Shown: positions 36,025-45,964 of the stretch, in pieces
Layout of the letters: the number at the start of each line of letters is the position of its first letter
Numbering within the stretch: position 1 is the first letter of the stretch
The notes under the pieces: generated by a model
Told to the model about the DNA's origin: nothing
Databases searched by the model: none
Seen by the model: only the letters and a program-made list of their open reading frames with translations
Translations under genes and position numbers: made by a program
Origin: Alkalihalobacillus sp. TS-13
GTDB lineage: Bacteria > Bacillota > Bacilli > Bacillales > Fictibacillaceae
NCBI RefSeq assembly: GCF_019720915.1
Contig: NZ_JAHKSI010000001.1
Coordinates: forward strand, 372,001 to 436,000
DNA length: 64,000 nt
Direction: 5' to 3'

Positions 36025-37558
36025 CCTGTTTCCATCTCCTAGAATACCATTCCTGACGATAATGCTGTGGACGGGCGTCTAGCGGTCTGGTGTCCAGCAT
36101 CCATCTTGGCAGCCTTATGATCGTATCCTTGATGTCTTTTAGATGGAACGGAGCAAACGGAGCGAAGTAAGGGTGTCCGAATGGCTCCATTCGACATAAG
36201 TGAATCAAAAGTACCATCAGTCCAAAGACAATTCCCACCACTCCTAATAAAGCAGCTAATATCATCAGTGGGAAACCTAGCAGTCGTAAAGTTGTCGTCA
36301 TTTCATTCGATGGAACGACGAACGATGCAATTCCAGTAAGCGCGACAACGATCAACATCACATTCGAGATCAAATTGGCTTGAACGACCGCGGTTCCGAT
36401 GACGAGACCACCAACAATACCGATCGTCTGGGAAATCGGACTAGGTAATCGCACTGCAGCTTCCCGTAATAATTCCAGCGTCAATTGCATGATGAAAGCT
36501 TCAATTAAAGGAGGAAATGGAATGAATTCTAACGAACTTTTTACAGAGAATATCAATTCAATCGGAATGACTTCCATATTAAAAGATACGAGAGCGATGT
36601 AAACTGCCGGGAGTCCGATCGCAATCAGGAAACTGGCAAGTCGCAAAGCTCTTAAAAATGTCCCGACAATCCATCTGGTATTGTAATCATCTGGAGATTG
36701 ATAGAAACTGAAGAATGTTACAGGTACAATGAGTAAAGTAGGACTGCCTTCCATCAATATGGCAACCCTGCCCTCCATGATGTTTCCTGTAGCCCTGTCT
36801 GGACGCTCAGTGTTCAATGTTTGCGGAAATGGAGACCACGGGTAATCCTCGATGAACTCCTCAACATAACCAGGTGTTTGAATCGAATCTGTTTTGATAC
36901 AGCTGATTCTTTTTTTTACTTTTTCAACCAGCTTTGGATCAGCTAAATCTTTTAAATACATGATAGCAAGGGTAGTATTCGTAGCTTTTCCCAAAACCAT
37001 ATATTCGACCTTCAGATTGGGATTTTCGATTCTTTTCCTTAATAAATAGATATTGGTCTCCAGGCTTTCAATGAAACCTTCGTGCGTCCCACGGATGACA
37101 TATTCATTTGTCGGTTCTTGAATACTACGAAATTCCGTTTTATAAACACTGACTACATACATTTGCGGCTCTTTTTCAGACAATATCACAGTGTATCCTT
37201 TAACAAGCGCTCTTTCTGCATCAGTTAAATCATTTGTTTCATCAACTTTTACTGCCGTAACGATATCGGGGATATAGCCTTCTTCTTTTTCAAGCATCGG
37301 TTTTATGACCAGTTCATTGATTTTTTCTTTATTCACCAGTGAGGAAATGAACAGGATCGTATATTTTTGATTGTTGAATGTAATCGTACGTGATCCGAAG
37401 TCACCAGAGTCAAAGAACGCATTTTTCAAGTACTCAATATTACGGTCTTTGTCTTCAGACATGATTTTTTCTTTTATATTTAATTCCGTTTCATAAGACT
37501 TCATTTCATTTTTACTATTGTTCTTACCGATATACTTTCGAGACCGTTTCCTTCTCAC
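36014..37558 (-). CDS. GerA-type germinant receptor, A subunit
   Basis: About 514 residues. A soluble N-terminal half (to ~residue 285) precedes four or five membrane segments; the conserved blocks are EGRVAILMEGSPTLLIVPVTFF, DYNTRWIVGTFLRALR and REAAVRLPSPISQTIGIVGGLVIGTAVVQA. The N-terminal tail is very basic (RRKRSRKYIGKNNSKN). GTG at 37558 is preferred because ATGGAGTGG lies just upstream; another GTG at 37567 is in frame. Such operons use sigma-G in the forespore, but I find no convincing sigma-G promoter. Confidence 0.93.
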   Translation of the reverse strand: MRRKRSRKYIGKNNSKNEMKSYETELNIKEKIMSEDKDRNIEYLKNAFFDSGDFGSRTITFNNQKYTILFISSLVNKEKINELVIKPMLEKEEGYIPDIVTAVKVDETNDLTDAERALVKGYTVILSEKEPQMYVVSVYKTEFRSIQEPTNEYVIRGTHEGFIESLETNIYLLRKRIENPNLKVEYMVLGKATNTTLAIMYLKDLADPKLVEKVKKRISCIKTDSIQTPGYVEEFIEDYPWSPFPQTLNTERPDRATGNIMEGRVAILMEGSPTLLIVPVTFFSFYQSPDDYNTRWIVGTFLRALRLASFLIAIGLPAVYIALVSFNMEVIPIELIFSVKSSLEFIPFPPLIEAFIMQLTLELLREAAVRLPSPISQTIGIVGGLVIGTAVVQANLISNVMLIVVALTGIASFVVPSNEMTTTLRLLGFPLMILAALLGVVGIVFGLMVLLIHLCRMEPFGHPYFAPFAPFHLKDIKDTIIRLPRWMLDTRPLDARPQHYRQEWYSRRWKQDEE

Positions 37559-37652
37559 TTTGACCACTCCATCTGTGTAGGTAAGCTAAATATTAACCTT
37601 CCCAATTCAGACATAAATATCCAGTTCCATAAACAAAATAGTTGCATTAACA

Positions 37653-37672
37653 TACTATAGGGGGGTATAGTA
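37653..37672. promoter_or_regulatory. CsoR operator and promoter of csoR-copA-copZ
   Basis: TACTATAGGGGGGTATAGTA has perfect 7-bp arms around a G6 tract, the design of CsoR sites. It overlaps a possible promoter (TTGCAT at 37642, 18-bp spacer, TATAGT at 37666), so Cu(I)-free CsoR would block transcription. It lies 160 bp before csoR; the space between holds no RBS-supported plus-strand gene. Confidence 0.8.
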
Positions 37673-37832
37673 ATATTAAAGGTAAATAATGAACCATTAA
37701 CTTGCCTTTCCCTCAGGAGTCTCGTAAATTTCCGCTGCTTTAGTTTTTTGCAATGAATTATCAGCACAAATCGTAACCAGCTTTTTGAAAACGTGGGACA
37801 CTATAACAAGTTCAAATGAAAGAGGTGGCACA

Positions 37833-38132
37833 ATGACAGAGCATGATTCCCCGATCATTCCAAGAACAGAAGACGAACGGAACCGGATTTTAAACCGGCT
37901 GAAGCGGATTGAAGGCCAGGTGCGTGGCTTGCACAAGATGGTTGAAGATGATCGTTATTGTATGGATATACTCGTGCAGATTTCTGCAATCAATTCCGCT
38001 CTGAAACAAGTTGGTTTTTCGTTGATGGAACGACATGCGAATACGTGTGTCAAGCATTCTATCGAATCTGGTAATGGCGATAAATATATGGAGGAATTGA
38101 TGAAAGTCGTAAGACAGTTTTCAAAGTCATAA
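37833..38132 (+). CDS. csoR: Copper-sensing transcriptional repressor CsoR
   Basis: A 99-residue helical DUF156 repressor. The Cu(I) ligands are C43 (RYCMDIL), H68 and C72 (ERHANTC), matching the C-H-C set of B. subtilis CsoR. The core NRLKRIEGQVRGLHKMVEDDRYC is diagnostic. It derepresses copA and copZ when copper is bound. ATG at 37833 behind AGAGGTGG. copA follows 18 bp later. Confidence 0.96.
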   Translation: MTEHDSPIIPRTEDERNRILNRLKRIEGQVRGLHKMVEDDRYCMDILVQISAINSALKQVGFSLMERHANTCVKHSIESGNGDKYMEELMKVVRQFSKS

Positions 38133-38150
38133 CAAAAAGAAGGTGTACAC

Positions 38151-40574
38151 ATGAGTGAAGCACTTGAAAGACAAAAACCTATGAAGGACGAAAAGATACC
38201 GATCACGGGTATGACATGTGCTGCGTGTTCAAGCCGTATCGAGAAAGTTCTGAATAAGATGGACGGTGTAGAGGCTTCCGTCAACCTAACCACTGAAGAA
38301 GCTACAGTCAAATACGATCAGGATGCAGTGCAGACGAAAGATATGATTGAGCGTATTCAAAAGCTTGGATATGATGTACCAACTGAAGGTCTTGAACTTG
38401 CTATCCATGGGATGACATGCGCTGCTTGTTCAAATCGTATCGAAAAAGTGGTCGGTAAAATGGATGGTGTCAAAAGTATCAATGTCAATTTGACGACAGA
38501 GACAGGAAAAGTTGAAATCCAACCTGGTCTTGTTTCTAGACAAGATATTGTTGAGAAAATCGAAACGCTGGGATACAGTGCTGAAGTCAAACAAGACAGA
38601 GATGCGAAAGAGGAGAAAAAAGACAAGGAACTGAAAAATAAGCAACGGATGTTATTGCTTTCGATCCTTCTTTCAGCACCATTATTGTATACGATGGCGG
38701 GGCATCTACCCTTAAATATAGGAATCCCTGTCCCTCATATTTTGATGAACCCCTGGCTGCAATTTGCATTAGCAACACCGGTCCAGTTTTATATCGGCGG
38801 TCCGTTTTATGTCGGAGCTTACAGGGCACTCAAAAACAAGAGCGCGAATATGGATGTGCTTGTCGCATTGGGAACATCCGCCGCTTACTTTTATAGTTTG
38901 CTCGAGTCTTTGCGTTCGGCTTATTGGTCAGGATATGATCCCCAATTGTATTTTGAAACAAGTGCGATTCTGATCACTTTGATCTTATTAGGGAAGTATT
39001 TCGAATTCCTTGCAAAAGGACGTACGACTCTAGCAATCAAATCATTGCTGAATCTGCAGGCGAAAGACGCTACGATCATTGAAAACGGCCTCGAAAGGAA
39101 AGTTGCAGTTGATCAGGTTCGGGTAGGTGACCATTTACTTGTAAAGCCTGGAGAAAAGATTCCTGTAGATGGTGAAATCGTCAAAGGACGTTCATCTATT
39201 GATGAATCAATGATTACAGGAGAGTCGATCCCTGTTGAAAAAAACAGCGGGGATAAAGTGATTGGATCGACCATCAATAAAAATGGCACCTTGACAATAA
39301 AAGCTACGAAAGTCGGGAAAGATACAGCACTTGCCAGCATCATAAAGATCGTTGAGGAAGCCCAGGGATCCAAGGCTCCGATTCAACGGATGGCTGATGT
39401 CATCTCTGGGATATTCGTGCCGATCGTCGTTGCGATCAGTATTATTGTATTTTTCATCTGGTTTGTATTCGCAGCACCAGGGCAACTTACAATGGCTCTT
39501 GAAGCATCCATCGCAGTACTCGTCATCGCGTGCCCTTGTGCGCTAGGTCTTGCAACTCCGACTTCGATCATGGTGGGAACAGGAAAGGGTGCCGAACAGG
39601 GAATCCTTTTCAAAGGCGGAGAGTTTTTAGAAGGGACTCATCGGATCGATACGGTTTTGTTTGACAAAACAGGTACGATTACAAAAGGAAAGCCTGAAGT
39701 GACTGACTGGATCCCATTGAAAGAGGACGATGATTTGTTAAGCCTGATTGTTTCAGCTGAAAAAGGCTCTGAGCATCCTCTTGCAAGTGCGATTGTAACT
39801 TATGGTGAAGAACAACAGGTTGAAATGCTTGAAGCAGATAACTTTGAGGCTGTGCCCGGACATGGAATCATAGCTGATCTATCAAATCGGAAGGTGCTGG
39901 TGGGAACACGGAAATTGATGGAACAAAACCTCATCCCGACCTCTGAGCATGAAAACAGGGTCAAACAGTTGGAGCATGAGGGGAAGACGGTCATGCTGAT
40001 GGCGATCAATAATGAGCTGGTGGCACTTATTGCTGTCGCTGATACGATCAAAGAAACATCTGAAACAGCTATCGGACAATTGAAAAGCATGGGTATAGAT
40101 GTCTTTATGATAACCGGGGATAATGAACGCACTGCCAAAGCGATTGCAGATCAGATCGGAATTGAAGGTGTTTTTGCTGAGGTGCTTCCACAAGATAAAT
40201 CTGAAAAGGTACGTGAACTGCAATCCCAGGGTAAAAAAGTGATGATGGTCGGCGATGGAATCAACGATGCGCCTGCACTGGCACTAGCTAACATCGGAGT
40301 GGCAATCGGAACAGGTACCGATGTAGCGATCGAAACTGCGGATATCACGCTTGTCGGAGGGGATTTGTCACTTCTTACAAAAGCGATCGTCTTAAGTAAA
40401 AAGACGATGAGGAATATCCGTCAAAACTTGTTCTGGGCGCTGTTTTATAATTCAGCAGGCATTCCCGTGGCAGCCCTCGGTCTGTTGGCACCATGGGTTG
40501 CAGGAGCGGCAATGGCCTTCAGTTCAGTTTCAGTCGTAAGTAACTCTCTTCGATTGAAAAGAGTGAAATTATAA
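38151..40574 (+). CDS. copA: Copper-exporting P1B-type ATPase
   Basis: An 807-residue Cu(I) pump. Two N-terminal HMA domains each carry GMTCAAC (first Cys pair C23/C26, second near residue 91), followed by eight membrane segments with the transport motif CPC at C461/C463, the phosphorylated D505 in [11 protein letters not shown], and the hinge [12 protein letters not shown]. It exports copper delivered by CopZ. ATG at 38151 behind AAAGAAGG. The gene order csoR-copA-copZ differs from csoR-copZ-copA in B. subtilis. Confidence 0.97.
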   Translation: MSEALERQKPMKDEKIPITGMTCAACSSRIEKVLNKMDGVEASVNLTTEEATVKYDQDAVQTKDMIERIQKLGYDVPTEGLELAIHGMTCAACSNRIEKVVGKMDGVKSINVNLTTETGKVEIQPGLVSRQDIVEKIETLGYSAEVKQDRDAKEEKKDKELKNKQRMLLLSILLSAPLLYTMAGHLPLNIGIPVPHILMNPWLQFALATPVQFYIGGPFYVGAYRALKNKSANMDVLVALGTSAAYFYSLLESLRSAYWSGYDPQLYFETSAILITLILLGKYFEFLAKGRTTLAIKSLLNLQAKDATIIENGLERKVAVDQVRVGDHLLVKPGEKIPVDGEIVKGRSSIDESMITGESIPVEKNSGDKVIGSTINKNGTLTIKATKVGKDTALASIIKIVEEAQGSKAPIQRMADVISGIFVPIVVAISIIVFFIWFVFAAPGQLTMALEASIAVLVIACPCALGLATPTSIMVGTGKGAEQGILFKGGEFLEGTHRIDTVLFDKTGTITKGKPEVTDWIPLKEDDDLLSLIVSAEKGSEHPLASAIVTYGEEQQVEMLEADNFEAVPGHGIIADLSNRKVLVGTRKLMEQNLIPTSEHENRVKQLEHEGKTVMLMAINNELVALIAVADTIKETSETAIGQLKSMGIDVFMITGDNERTAKAIADQIGIEGVFAEVLPQDKSEKVRELQSQGKKVMMVGDGINDAPALALANIGVAIGTGTDVAIETADITLVGGDLSLLTKAIVLSKKTMRNIRQNLFWALFYNSAGIPVAALGLLAPWVAGAAMAFSSVSVVSNSLRLKRVKL

Positions 40575-40600
40575 ATACCACTATTCTAGGAGGTAAAAAC

Positions 40601-40804
40601 ATGGAAAAGACACTTGATGTAAAAGGGATGACATGTAACCATTGCAAACAGGCTGTAACGAATGCGTTGCAAGAATTGAATGGAGTGACACGTGTTGAGG
40701 TTGATCTAGATAAAGGGAAAGCACACGTTGATTACGAAGAAGGCAAGGTTACTGAAGAGCAAATGAAAGAAGCAATTGAAGATCAAGGGTATGATGTAAA
40801 TTAG
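40601..40804 (+). CDS. copZ: Copper chaperone CopZ
   Basis: A 67-residue HMA-domain protein with the metal-binding loop GMTCNHC (C12, C15). It carries Cu(I) to the CopA N-terminal domains and to CsoR. ATG at 40601 behind AGGAGG, 26 bp after copA. Length and fold are typical. Confidence 0.96.
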   Translation: MEKTLDVKGMTCNHCKQAVTNALQELNGVTRVEVDLDKGKAHVDYEEGKVTEEQMKEAIEDQGYDVN

Positions 40805-40811
40805 AGATGAG

Positions 40812-40840
40812 GAAACCGTCCAGCAGGGCGGTTTCTTTTT
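40812..40840 (+). terminator. Terminator of the cop operon
   Basis: GAAACCGTCC-AGCA-GGGCGGTTTC followed by TTTTT. Confidence 0.92.
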
Positions 40841-40940
40841 GTCGGTGGAAATCCCAATCTGAGCATCTACCATACTGATCGTAGCCATAAACGTGGATAA
40901 CCTCACATGAATAGATTGTGGTTAAAGGACGGTGAGTCAT

Positions 40941-41303
40941 GTGTCTATTTCAGAATGGGATTATTATGAGGGTTATTCAGGATGGGGGGAATGGGTACCA
41001 CGCTTGCCGATAACCACCAATCCCAATGATGTAACCCAATTGAAGCATTCTGCTAAAAGCTTCTTACGGCCAGCAAACGAGCTCCATGGGTTTCTGAAAA
41101 CTGTTGTCGAAAAAGAAGGATTTGCAGAGCAATTGAAAAAGTCAGCAGAATTGAACCAGAATGAAAAAGTACGCAACTTGATCAAGTCAACCGGTGTGGT
41201 GACTGATTTCACCATAAATTTAAATCCGGACCGCATTCTCATCACCTTTCAGCCTGAAGCAGCGGATGCGTGTTTTAACATTAAGCTCTCTTTGTGCTGG
41301 TAA
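40941..41303 (+). CDS. Hypothetical protein
   Basis: A 120-residue protein, unrecognised. It starts with an aromatic and acidic stretch (SISEWDYYEGYSGWGEWVPRLP) and has a helical middle (KHSAKSFLRPANELHGFLKTVVEKEGFAEQL). No signal peptide or metal motif. GTG at 40941 is chosen because AAAGGACGG is at proper spacing; a GTG three codons earlier is too close to it. A large hairpin follows at 41337. Confidence 0.55.
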   Translation: MSISEWDYYEGYSGWGEWVPRLPITTNPNDVTQLKHSAKSFLRPANELHGFLKTVVEKEGFAEQLKKSAELNQNEKVRNLIKSTGVVTDFTINLNPDRILITFQPEAADACFNIKLSLCW

Positions 41304-41336
41304 AATGCAACTTTAGACCTCGACAACCAAAATAAT

Positions 41337-41397
41337 TTGGGAAAATCCATGATGAAATACACGGTTTTTCGGCATGAAATTCATCATACTTTCCCAA
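41337..41397. repeat. Imperfect inverted repeat between two small genes
   Basis: TTGGGAAA and ATGATGAA on the left pair with TTCATCAT and TTTCCCAA on the right, giving 16 bp of stem with an asymmetric internal loop and a 23-base apical loop. No T run follows, so it is not a normal terminator. It lies 69 bp before the DUF2188 gene. Confidence 0.7.
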
Positions 41398-41465
41398 TAC
41401 AAGGGTGCTCTAAGCTGTGGTAGGATAAAAGTACCTTAAAAATAATTCGAAAAGGATGTGGGAAA

Positions 41466-41681
41466 ATGTCTAGAATGATTGTAACCGTAAAAAGAGGGAA
41501 GAAGTGGGCAAATATTTTAGACGGGAATTACCGATCCTCTAGTACGCATCTTACCCAGCAGGACGCAATTGAAGTTGCTAAACATCGCGCACAGCAAAAA
41601 GGGTATGAACATGTCATTTACCGCAAAGATGGCACCATTCGTGAAATCAACAAGTACTTACCTCTTACCATCCAGCAATAA
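41466..41681 (+). CDS. DUF2188 family protein
   Basis: A 71-residue protein matching the DUF2188 pattern: a strand VTVKRGKKWANILDGNYRSSS, the helix TQQDAIEVAKHRAQQKGYEHVI, and the end YRKDGTIREINKY. Function is unknown; it is a small soluble domain found in many bacteria. ATG at 41466 behind AAAAGGATGTGGG. A long terminator follows. Confidence 0.8.
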   Translation: MSRMIVTVKRGKKWANILDGNYRSSSTHLTQQDAIEVAKHRAQQKGYEHVIYRKDGTIREINKYLPLTIQQ

Positions 41682-41717
41682 TGGGAACAAGATCATCGAT
41701 ACGAATAAAAAGAAGGA

Positions 41718-41765
41718 AGGAATGATCCAAAGGTAAATCACCTTTTGGCGATCACTCCTTTTTTT
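41718..41765 (+). terminator. Terminator after the DUF2188 gene
   Basis: AGGAATGATCCAAAGGT pairs with ACCTTTTGGCGATCACTCCT (few mismatches), then a T run. Confidence 0.85.
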
Positions 41766-41890
41766 GTTGCATTTAAAGAAAGTATAAATACATTCTTCAA
41801 TATAAGGGCAACTAAGGCTCAGCTTGCGCTAAGGTTTGACCTTGCCAGGTTTTCTTTATCTTGATTTGTCGGCTTTATATAATGTTATTT

Positions 41891-41914
41891 TTGCGAAATT
41901 TACTTCCTTTCCGC
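41891..41914 (+). repeat. Dispersed element, end fragment D
   Basis: TTGCGAAATTTACTTCCTTTCCGC matches the first 24 bp of the plus-oriented copies. It stops 12 bp from the CPBP gene, whose stop codon is at 41926. Confidence 0.55.
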
Positions 41915-41925
41915 AATAACAGAGC

Positions 41926-42522
41926 CTACAACAATGGGAAGAGGACGAACAAAAGCAAATCGAACACAAGATGGGACATCAATGGTACCCAGATGTTTTT
42001 CGTCTTTTCATAAAGAAGTGCCCATACAAATCCTGCAAACAGCGCCGCCAATACAAGTAAGATGCTCCCAGATGCTAGGTGAGCCCCTCCGTACAATAGA
42101 ACCGAAATAATTACCCGAAACCTTACAGTCCCGTGCAATCGATTTTGGACATATCCTCTCCAAAACCATTCTTCTGCTGGGATGATGATTATGAACACGA
42201 GGAGTGTATGCCACAATGTTTCAGGTGAAATCATCCTATACAAATTTTCCAGTTGTATGAATAAAGAAGGGATGAAGAGTATCACCAGTAGTTTTCCGAT
42301 TGCAAAAAAGCCATAGATGAAAATCCCGCTTCCAACAGCAACCATCACATTATTTTTACTGAGGTTCTTCCAGCTGATTTTTCCTTTTATAATCGAAAAA
42401 ACCAATAGACCAGCCTGGACGAGGGGAAAGAACACCCAAAAAGATCCGCTTGCTTGGAATGCTGCTCCAATTCCTACCCATGCCATCAAAACACTAAGGA
42501 ATACGGATGTGTCTTTAGACAT
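41926..42522 (-). CDS. CPBP family intramembrane metalloprotease
   Basis: A 198-residue membrane protein with the three CPBP (Abi/CAAX protease) motifs: EExxxR as E117-E118-WFW-R122, the H148 segment GGAHLASGS, and H184/D188 in MSHLVFDLL. Such proteases cleave within the membrane or process small peptides; roles in bacteriocin self-protection are known for some. No bacteriocin gene is near. It overlaps the transporter gene by 8 bp and is translated after it. Confidence 0.88.
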   Translation of the reverse strand: MSKDTSVFLSVLMAWVGIGAAFQASGSFWVFFPLVQAGLLVFSIIKGKISWKNLSKNNVMVAVGSGIFIYGFFAIGKLLVILFIPSLFIQLENLYRMISPETLWHTLLVFIIIIPAEEWFWRGYVQNRLHGTVRFRVIISVLLYGGAHLASGSILLVLAALFAGFVWALLYEKTKNIWVPLMSHLVFDLLLFVLFPLL

Positions 42523-43429
42523 TGTTTTTCACGCCTTTTCCAGTAATCGGCTGCGTTTTCTTCTTTCTCTTCAGAAATATATAGATTCCGAAAAGAATGA
42601 TCGCTCCGCCTGACATTTGCTCGATTCGAACGGATTCAGACAAAATGAAATAAGCAAGGATCGAAGCACCGATCGGTTCGCCTAAGATCGACATTGAAAC
42701 GACATTCGTACTCACATATTTCAATGCCCAGTTGAAAATGGTATGGCCAAGGAGTGTCGGGAAAATTGCAAGGAGCAAGAAATACACCCAATTTTCAGTG
42801 CTGTATGGTCCGAGCGAGTAATCTAGAGTCAAGTCATAGATGAATAGAGTGCCAGTCGCCATACCGTACACAAGAAACGTATAGGTCATCAGATGAAGCT
42901 GTTTCCGTACAGTCTGTCCGAATAAGTAATAGACAGTAACAGCGGCTGCACCTAATAGGGCAAGGAGATCCCCGAACAGAGCCATTCCACTGATCCTGAA
43001 ATCCCCCCAGCTTATCAGAATGCTGCCGCCGATCGCTAAGGCACCACCGATAAATGCTTTCAAGGAAAGTTTCTCCTTGAAAAAGATGTAGGTTCCCACA
43101 AATGCGAAAATAGGCTGAAGTGCAACAAGCACCACAGAGCTTGCGACGGATGTGTAATTCAATGACTCGAACCATAAGATAAAATGGAGTGCGAGAAAGA
43201 TTCCTGAGAATAAGCAGAACAGCATGTCTTTCTTATGTATTTTCTTGAAATCATCCCTGAAATAGAGAAGGATGAAAGGCAGCATAAGTAACGTTGTGAA
43301 TAGCAACCGATAGGTAGCGATCACAGGTGCAGGTGCTGTGGATAGCTTGACTAGAATCGCAGACGTAGAGACGGATAACACACCAATACCAATTGCGATA
43401 TAAGGATTTATGATCGGTTCTTGTTTCAA
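42515..43429 (-). CDS. DMT superfamily (EamA) transporter
   Basis: A 304-residue protein with ten hydrophobic segments in two EamA repeats. The first repeat has APAPVIATYRLLFTTLLMLPF and LHFILWFESLNYTSVASSVVLVALQPIFA; the second ends in MSILGEPIGASILAYFILSESV. Drug or metabolite export is typical, substrate unknown. TTG start at 43429 behind GGGGGT. Probably co-transcribed with the CPBP protease. Confidence 0.9.
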   Translation of the reverse strand: MKQEPIINPYIAIGIGVLSVSTSAILVKLSTAPAPVIATYRLLFTTLLMLPFILLYFRDDFKKIHKKDMLFCLFSGIFLALHFILWFESLNYTSVASSVVLVALQPIFAFVGTYIFFKEKLSLKAFIGGALAIGGSILISWGDFRISGMALFGDLLALLGAAAVTVYYLFGQTVRKQLHLMTYTFLVYGMATGTLFIYDLTLDYSLGPYSTENWVYFLLLAIFPTLLGHTIFNWALKYVSTNVVSMSILGEPIGASILAYFILSESVRIEQMSGGAIILFGIYIFLKRKKKTQPITGKGVKNNV

Positions 43430-43593
43430 TGGATGACCCCCGTACCAATTCTTCTCACTTGTAGTTTATCACTCTCTTTTCCTTGGAGAAATACACAATT
43501 TGATTGAATTACAAAATATACCTAAACAGAAGTCGAGAATTGTCGATATAAAGCGTAAAGAAGTTATAAGGTCAATGTTGGGGGCATTCGTTT

Positions 43594-45933
43594 ATGACTC
43601 TGTCACATGTTCGGATAGGTGTTGGAACAATCTTGCTCATAATGTTTTCTCTCTTTCTTTTTCTTGGAGACTCAACACCTCATTTTAAGTCAATCATCAT
43701 AGCTATTTTCGGAATACTGCTTCTTTCAAGCATATGGATATTATTCCGAAGGGCAGCCCGGAGGAATCAACTCACTAAAGTTTTAATAAATTGTGTAAGT
43801 ACAAGTATAGTGTTCTATGGTGCATCTGAACTCATAAAGGTTTTCACTGGGAATAATAGCCAACTGGATCCAATTTCAGGTACCCTTTGGATCATACATA
43901 TTTTACTTCTCTCATTTGGATTGGTATTTGTATTGACCAAAGTACGATCCAATTTCCAAATGGGCTATTTGTTATTTGATCTGCACATTACGATAACTGT
44001 ATTAGGAGCCATTTCTTTTGTGACATATGAAAAATTAGCTGGAAATGGCGTGCCCATGCATACGGTCTTTTACCCGCTAGGCGTTCTTTATGTATTATTC
44101 ATCCTGGCCACATTATTTTTGATTGTTGACAAGCCCATCAATCGAAGGATTCTGAATGGTCTTTTTTCTGGATTGTTGATCTGCCTGGCAGCGGATATCC
44201 TTTTGCTTTTTGATCTATTGGACGGTTCTCTATTGCGTGAGAAATACCTATTACTTGATGGATTAGGTATTTTTATGGTCGCATCTGCTTTTCGTCGAAA
44301 AAAAAGTCATTTCCTTAACCAATATCAGGACCGTTTCACATTATCCTATGCCCACTGGGAACTGATCCGGCCGATCATCCAATATGCAGGTGTCTTCATT
44401 CTGTTGTATGAATTTCTATTTGTCTATCGTGAGAATGACATATTGTTTGGAAGTCTGATTGTGACTTTCATTCTCGTGATTTGTCGGGACATCATCAGTA
44501 TCATCCAAAACCAATCACTTGTGAAACATCTGAAATTGTTCAATCAGCAGCTTGAAAAGAAAATCGGTGAACGTACACAGGAACTGACAGATTCACATAA
44601 GGACCTGGAGGAGGCTTTCAAACAGATCGATTATATCGCACGCCATGATACATTCAGCCGACTGCCGAACAGACGCTATCTTGAACAAATGATCGAGTGG
44701 AAAATCCTCGACGCCAGTCAATCCCGTACGATGGTTTCATTGATATTCCTAGACGTGGATCGGTTAAAGCATGTAAATGATACACTCGGCCATTCGTTCG
44801 GGGATCAGTTATTGCTGCACGTCATTGAACGGATCAAAAGCTGCCTGCCTTCTGAGGCATTTATGGCACGACATGGCGGTGATGAGTTCGCAATTTTGAT
44901 GGATAGTCTCTATTACGAAGAAGAAAGCAAAGAGCTGACGGCTGCAATCATCGAAACAATCGAAGCGCCTTTTCATATTAGCGGAAAGGAATTGTCGATC
45001 ACGTTAAGCATTGGGGTGTCGATCTATCCTGAACATGGTGAATCGGTAGGAGAATTGATGAAGCATGCTGATCTTGCAATGTATAAAGCAAAAGAAGATA
45101 GGCAGAGTAAAGTTATCTTTTATTCGCCTGAAATGGACCAGGAGCTTGTTGGTAAAATGAAGCTTTTGACAGACCTTCACGCTGCCATCAAACACAATGA
45201 ATTCCTAGTGTATTATCAGCCGCAATTTGATATCCACACAGGGGGTCTCTCAGGGATCGAAGCACTTGTACGCTGGAAGCATCCGAAACACGGCGTGATT
45301 TTTCCAGGAGAATTCATCCCGCTGGCTGAGGAGTTTGATTTGATCGTACAGATTGATGACCTTGTGATGAGGACTGCGATCCACCAGTTCAACGAATGGG
45401 AAAAGGAAGGGATCGCCCCGCCGCGTCTTAGTGTGAATCTATCTCCACAGCAATTTGCACAAGGAAATCTTTGTTCGAAAATTTCCGTGCTATTGGAGAC
45501 AGCAGTTTTCCCAGCTGATAAATTAGTGATTGAGATTACAGAAAGCGTTGCGATGAATAACGAGGAATATTTAACAGCTCAATTGCACGAAATTACAGCA
45601 ATGGGAATCCAGATTTCGATTGATGATTTCGGAACTGGTTATTCATCCCTGAGCTATGTGAAAAATTACCCGCTGAATCAATTGAAGATTGCAAGACCAT
45701 TCATCATGGAGGTCCCAGGGAACTTTAATGATACAGCAATGCTGAGAGCAATCATTGATTTATCTCATCACTTCAACCTTTCCGTTGTGGTTGAAGGCGT
45801 TGAAACAATCGAGCAATTGAATTTCCTGAAATCCATCAATTGTGAAGAAGTACAAGGATTTTATTTTTCAAAACCGCTGACAACAAGAGACCTGGAACAC
45901 AGTTATCTACTACCATTCAAACAAAGTGTATAA
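43594..45933 (+). CDS. Membrane-anchored GGDEF-EAL protein
   Basis: A 779-residue protein for cyclic-di-GMP turnover. About eight membrane segments fill residues 1-310, then a short coiled stretch (KLFNQQLEKKIGERTQELTDSHKDLEEAF), a GGDEF domain with intact GGDEF at 428-432 and an EAL domain with EAL at 556-558. The EAL metal and catalytic residues appear present (NLSPQQ, EITES, DDFGTGYSS, VVEGVE, VQGFYFSKP). The product-inhibition RxxD site ahead of GGDEF is absent, and the usual KIDR reads KIAR. Either activity may dominate. Start ATG with GGGGG upstream. Confidence 0.92.
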   Translation: MTLSHVRIGVGTILLIMFSLFLFLGDSTPHFKSIIIAIFGILLLSSIWILFRRAARRNQLTKVLINCVSTSIVFYGASELIKVFTGNNSQLDPISGTLWIIHILLLSFGLVFVLTKVRSNFQMGYLLFDLHITITVLGAISFVTYEKLAGNGVPMHTVFYPLGVLYVLFILATLFLIVDKPINRRILNGLFSGLLICLAADILLLFDLLDGSLLREKYLLLDGLGIFMVASAFRRKKSHFLNQYQDRFTLSYAHWELIRPIIQYAGVFILLYEFLFVYRENDILFGSLIVTFILVICRDIISIIQNQSLVKHLKLFNQQLEKKIGERTQELTDSHKDLEEAFKQIDYIARHDTFSRLPNRRYLEQMIEWKILDASQSRTMVSLIFLDVDRLKHVNDTLGHSFGDQLLLHVIERIKSCLPSEAFMARHGGDEFAILMDSLYYEEESKELTAAIIETIEAPFHISGKELSITLSIGVSIYPEHGESVGELMKHADLAMYKAKEDRQSKVIFYSPEMDQELVGKMKLLTDLHAAIKHNEFLVYYQPQFDIHTGGLSGIEALVRWKHPKHGVIFPGEFIPLAEEFDLIVQIDDLVMRTAIHQFNEWEKEGIAPPRLSVNLSPQQFAQGNLCSKISVLLETAVFPADKLVIEITESVAMNNEEYLTAQLHEITAMGIQISIDDFGTGYSSLSYVKNYPLNQLKIARPFIMEVPGNFNDTAMLRAIIDLSHHFNLSVVVEGVETIEQLNFLKSINCEEVQGFYFSKPLTTRDLEHSYLLPFKQSV

Positions 45934-45939
45934 AAGGTG

Positions 45940-45964
45940 AGGACTGACCTGCGTCAGTCCTTTC
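45940..45964 (+). terminator. Terminator of the GGDEF-EAL gene
   Basis: AGGACTGAC-CTGC-GTCAGTCCT with a short T tail. Confidence 0.8.

Noticed and set aside
37697-37936. A 79-codon minus-strand frame over the csoR leader
   Set aside because: Its N-terminal half is antisense to csoR. The C-terminal part looks protein-like but has no start; kept only as a remark.
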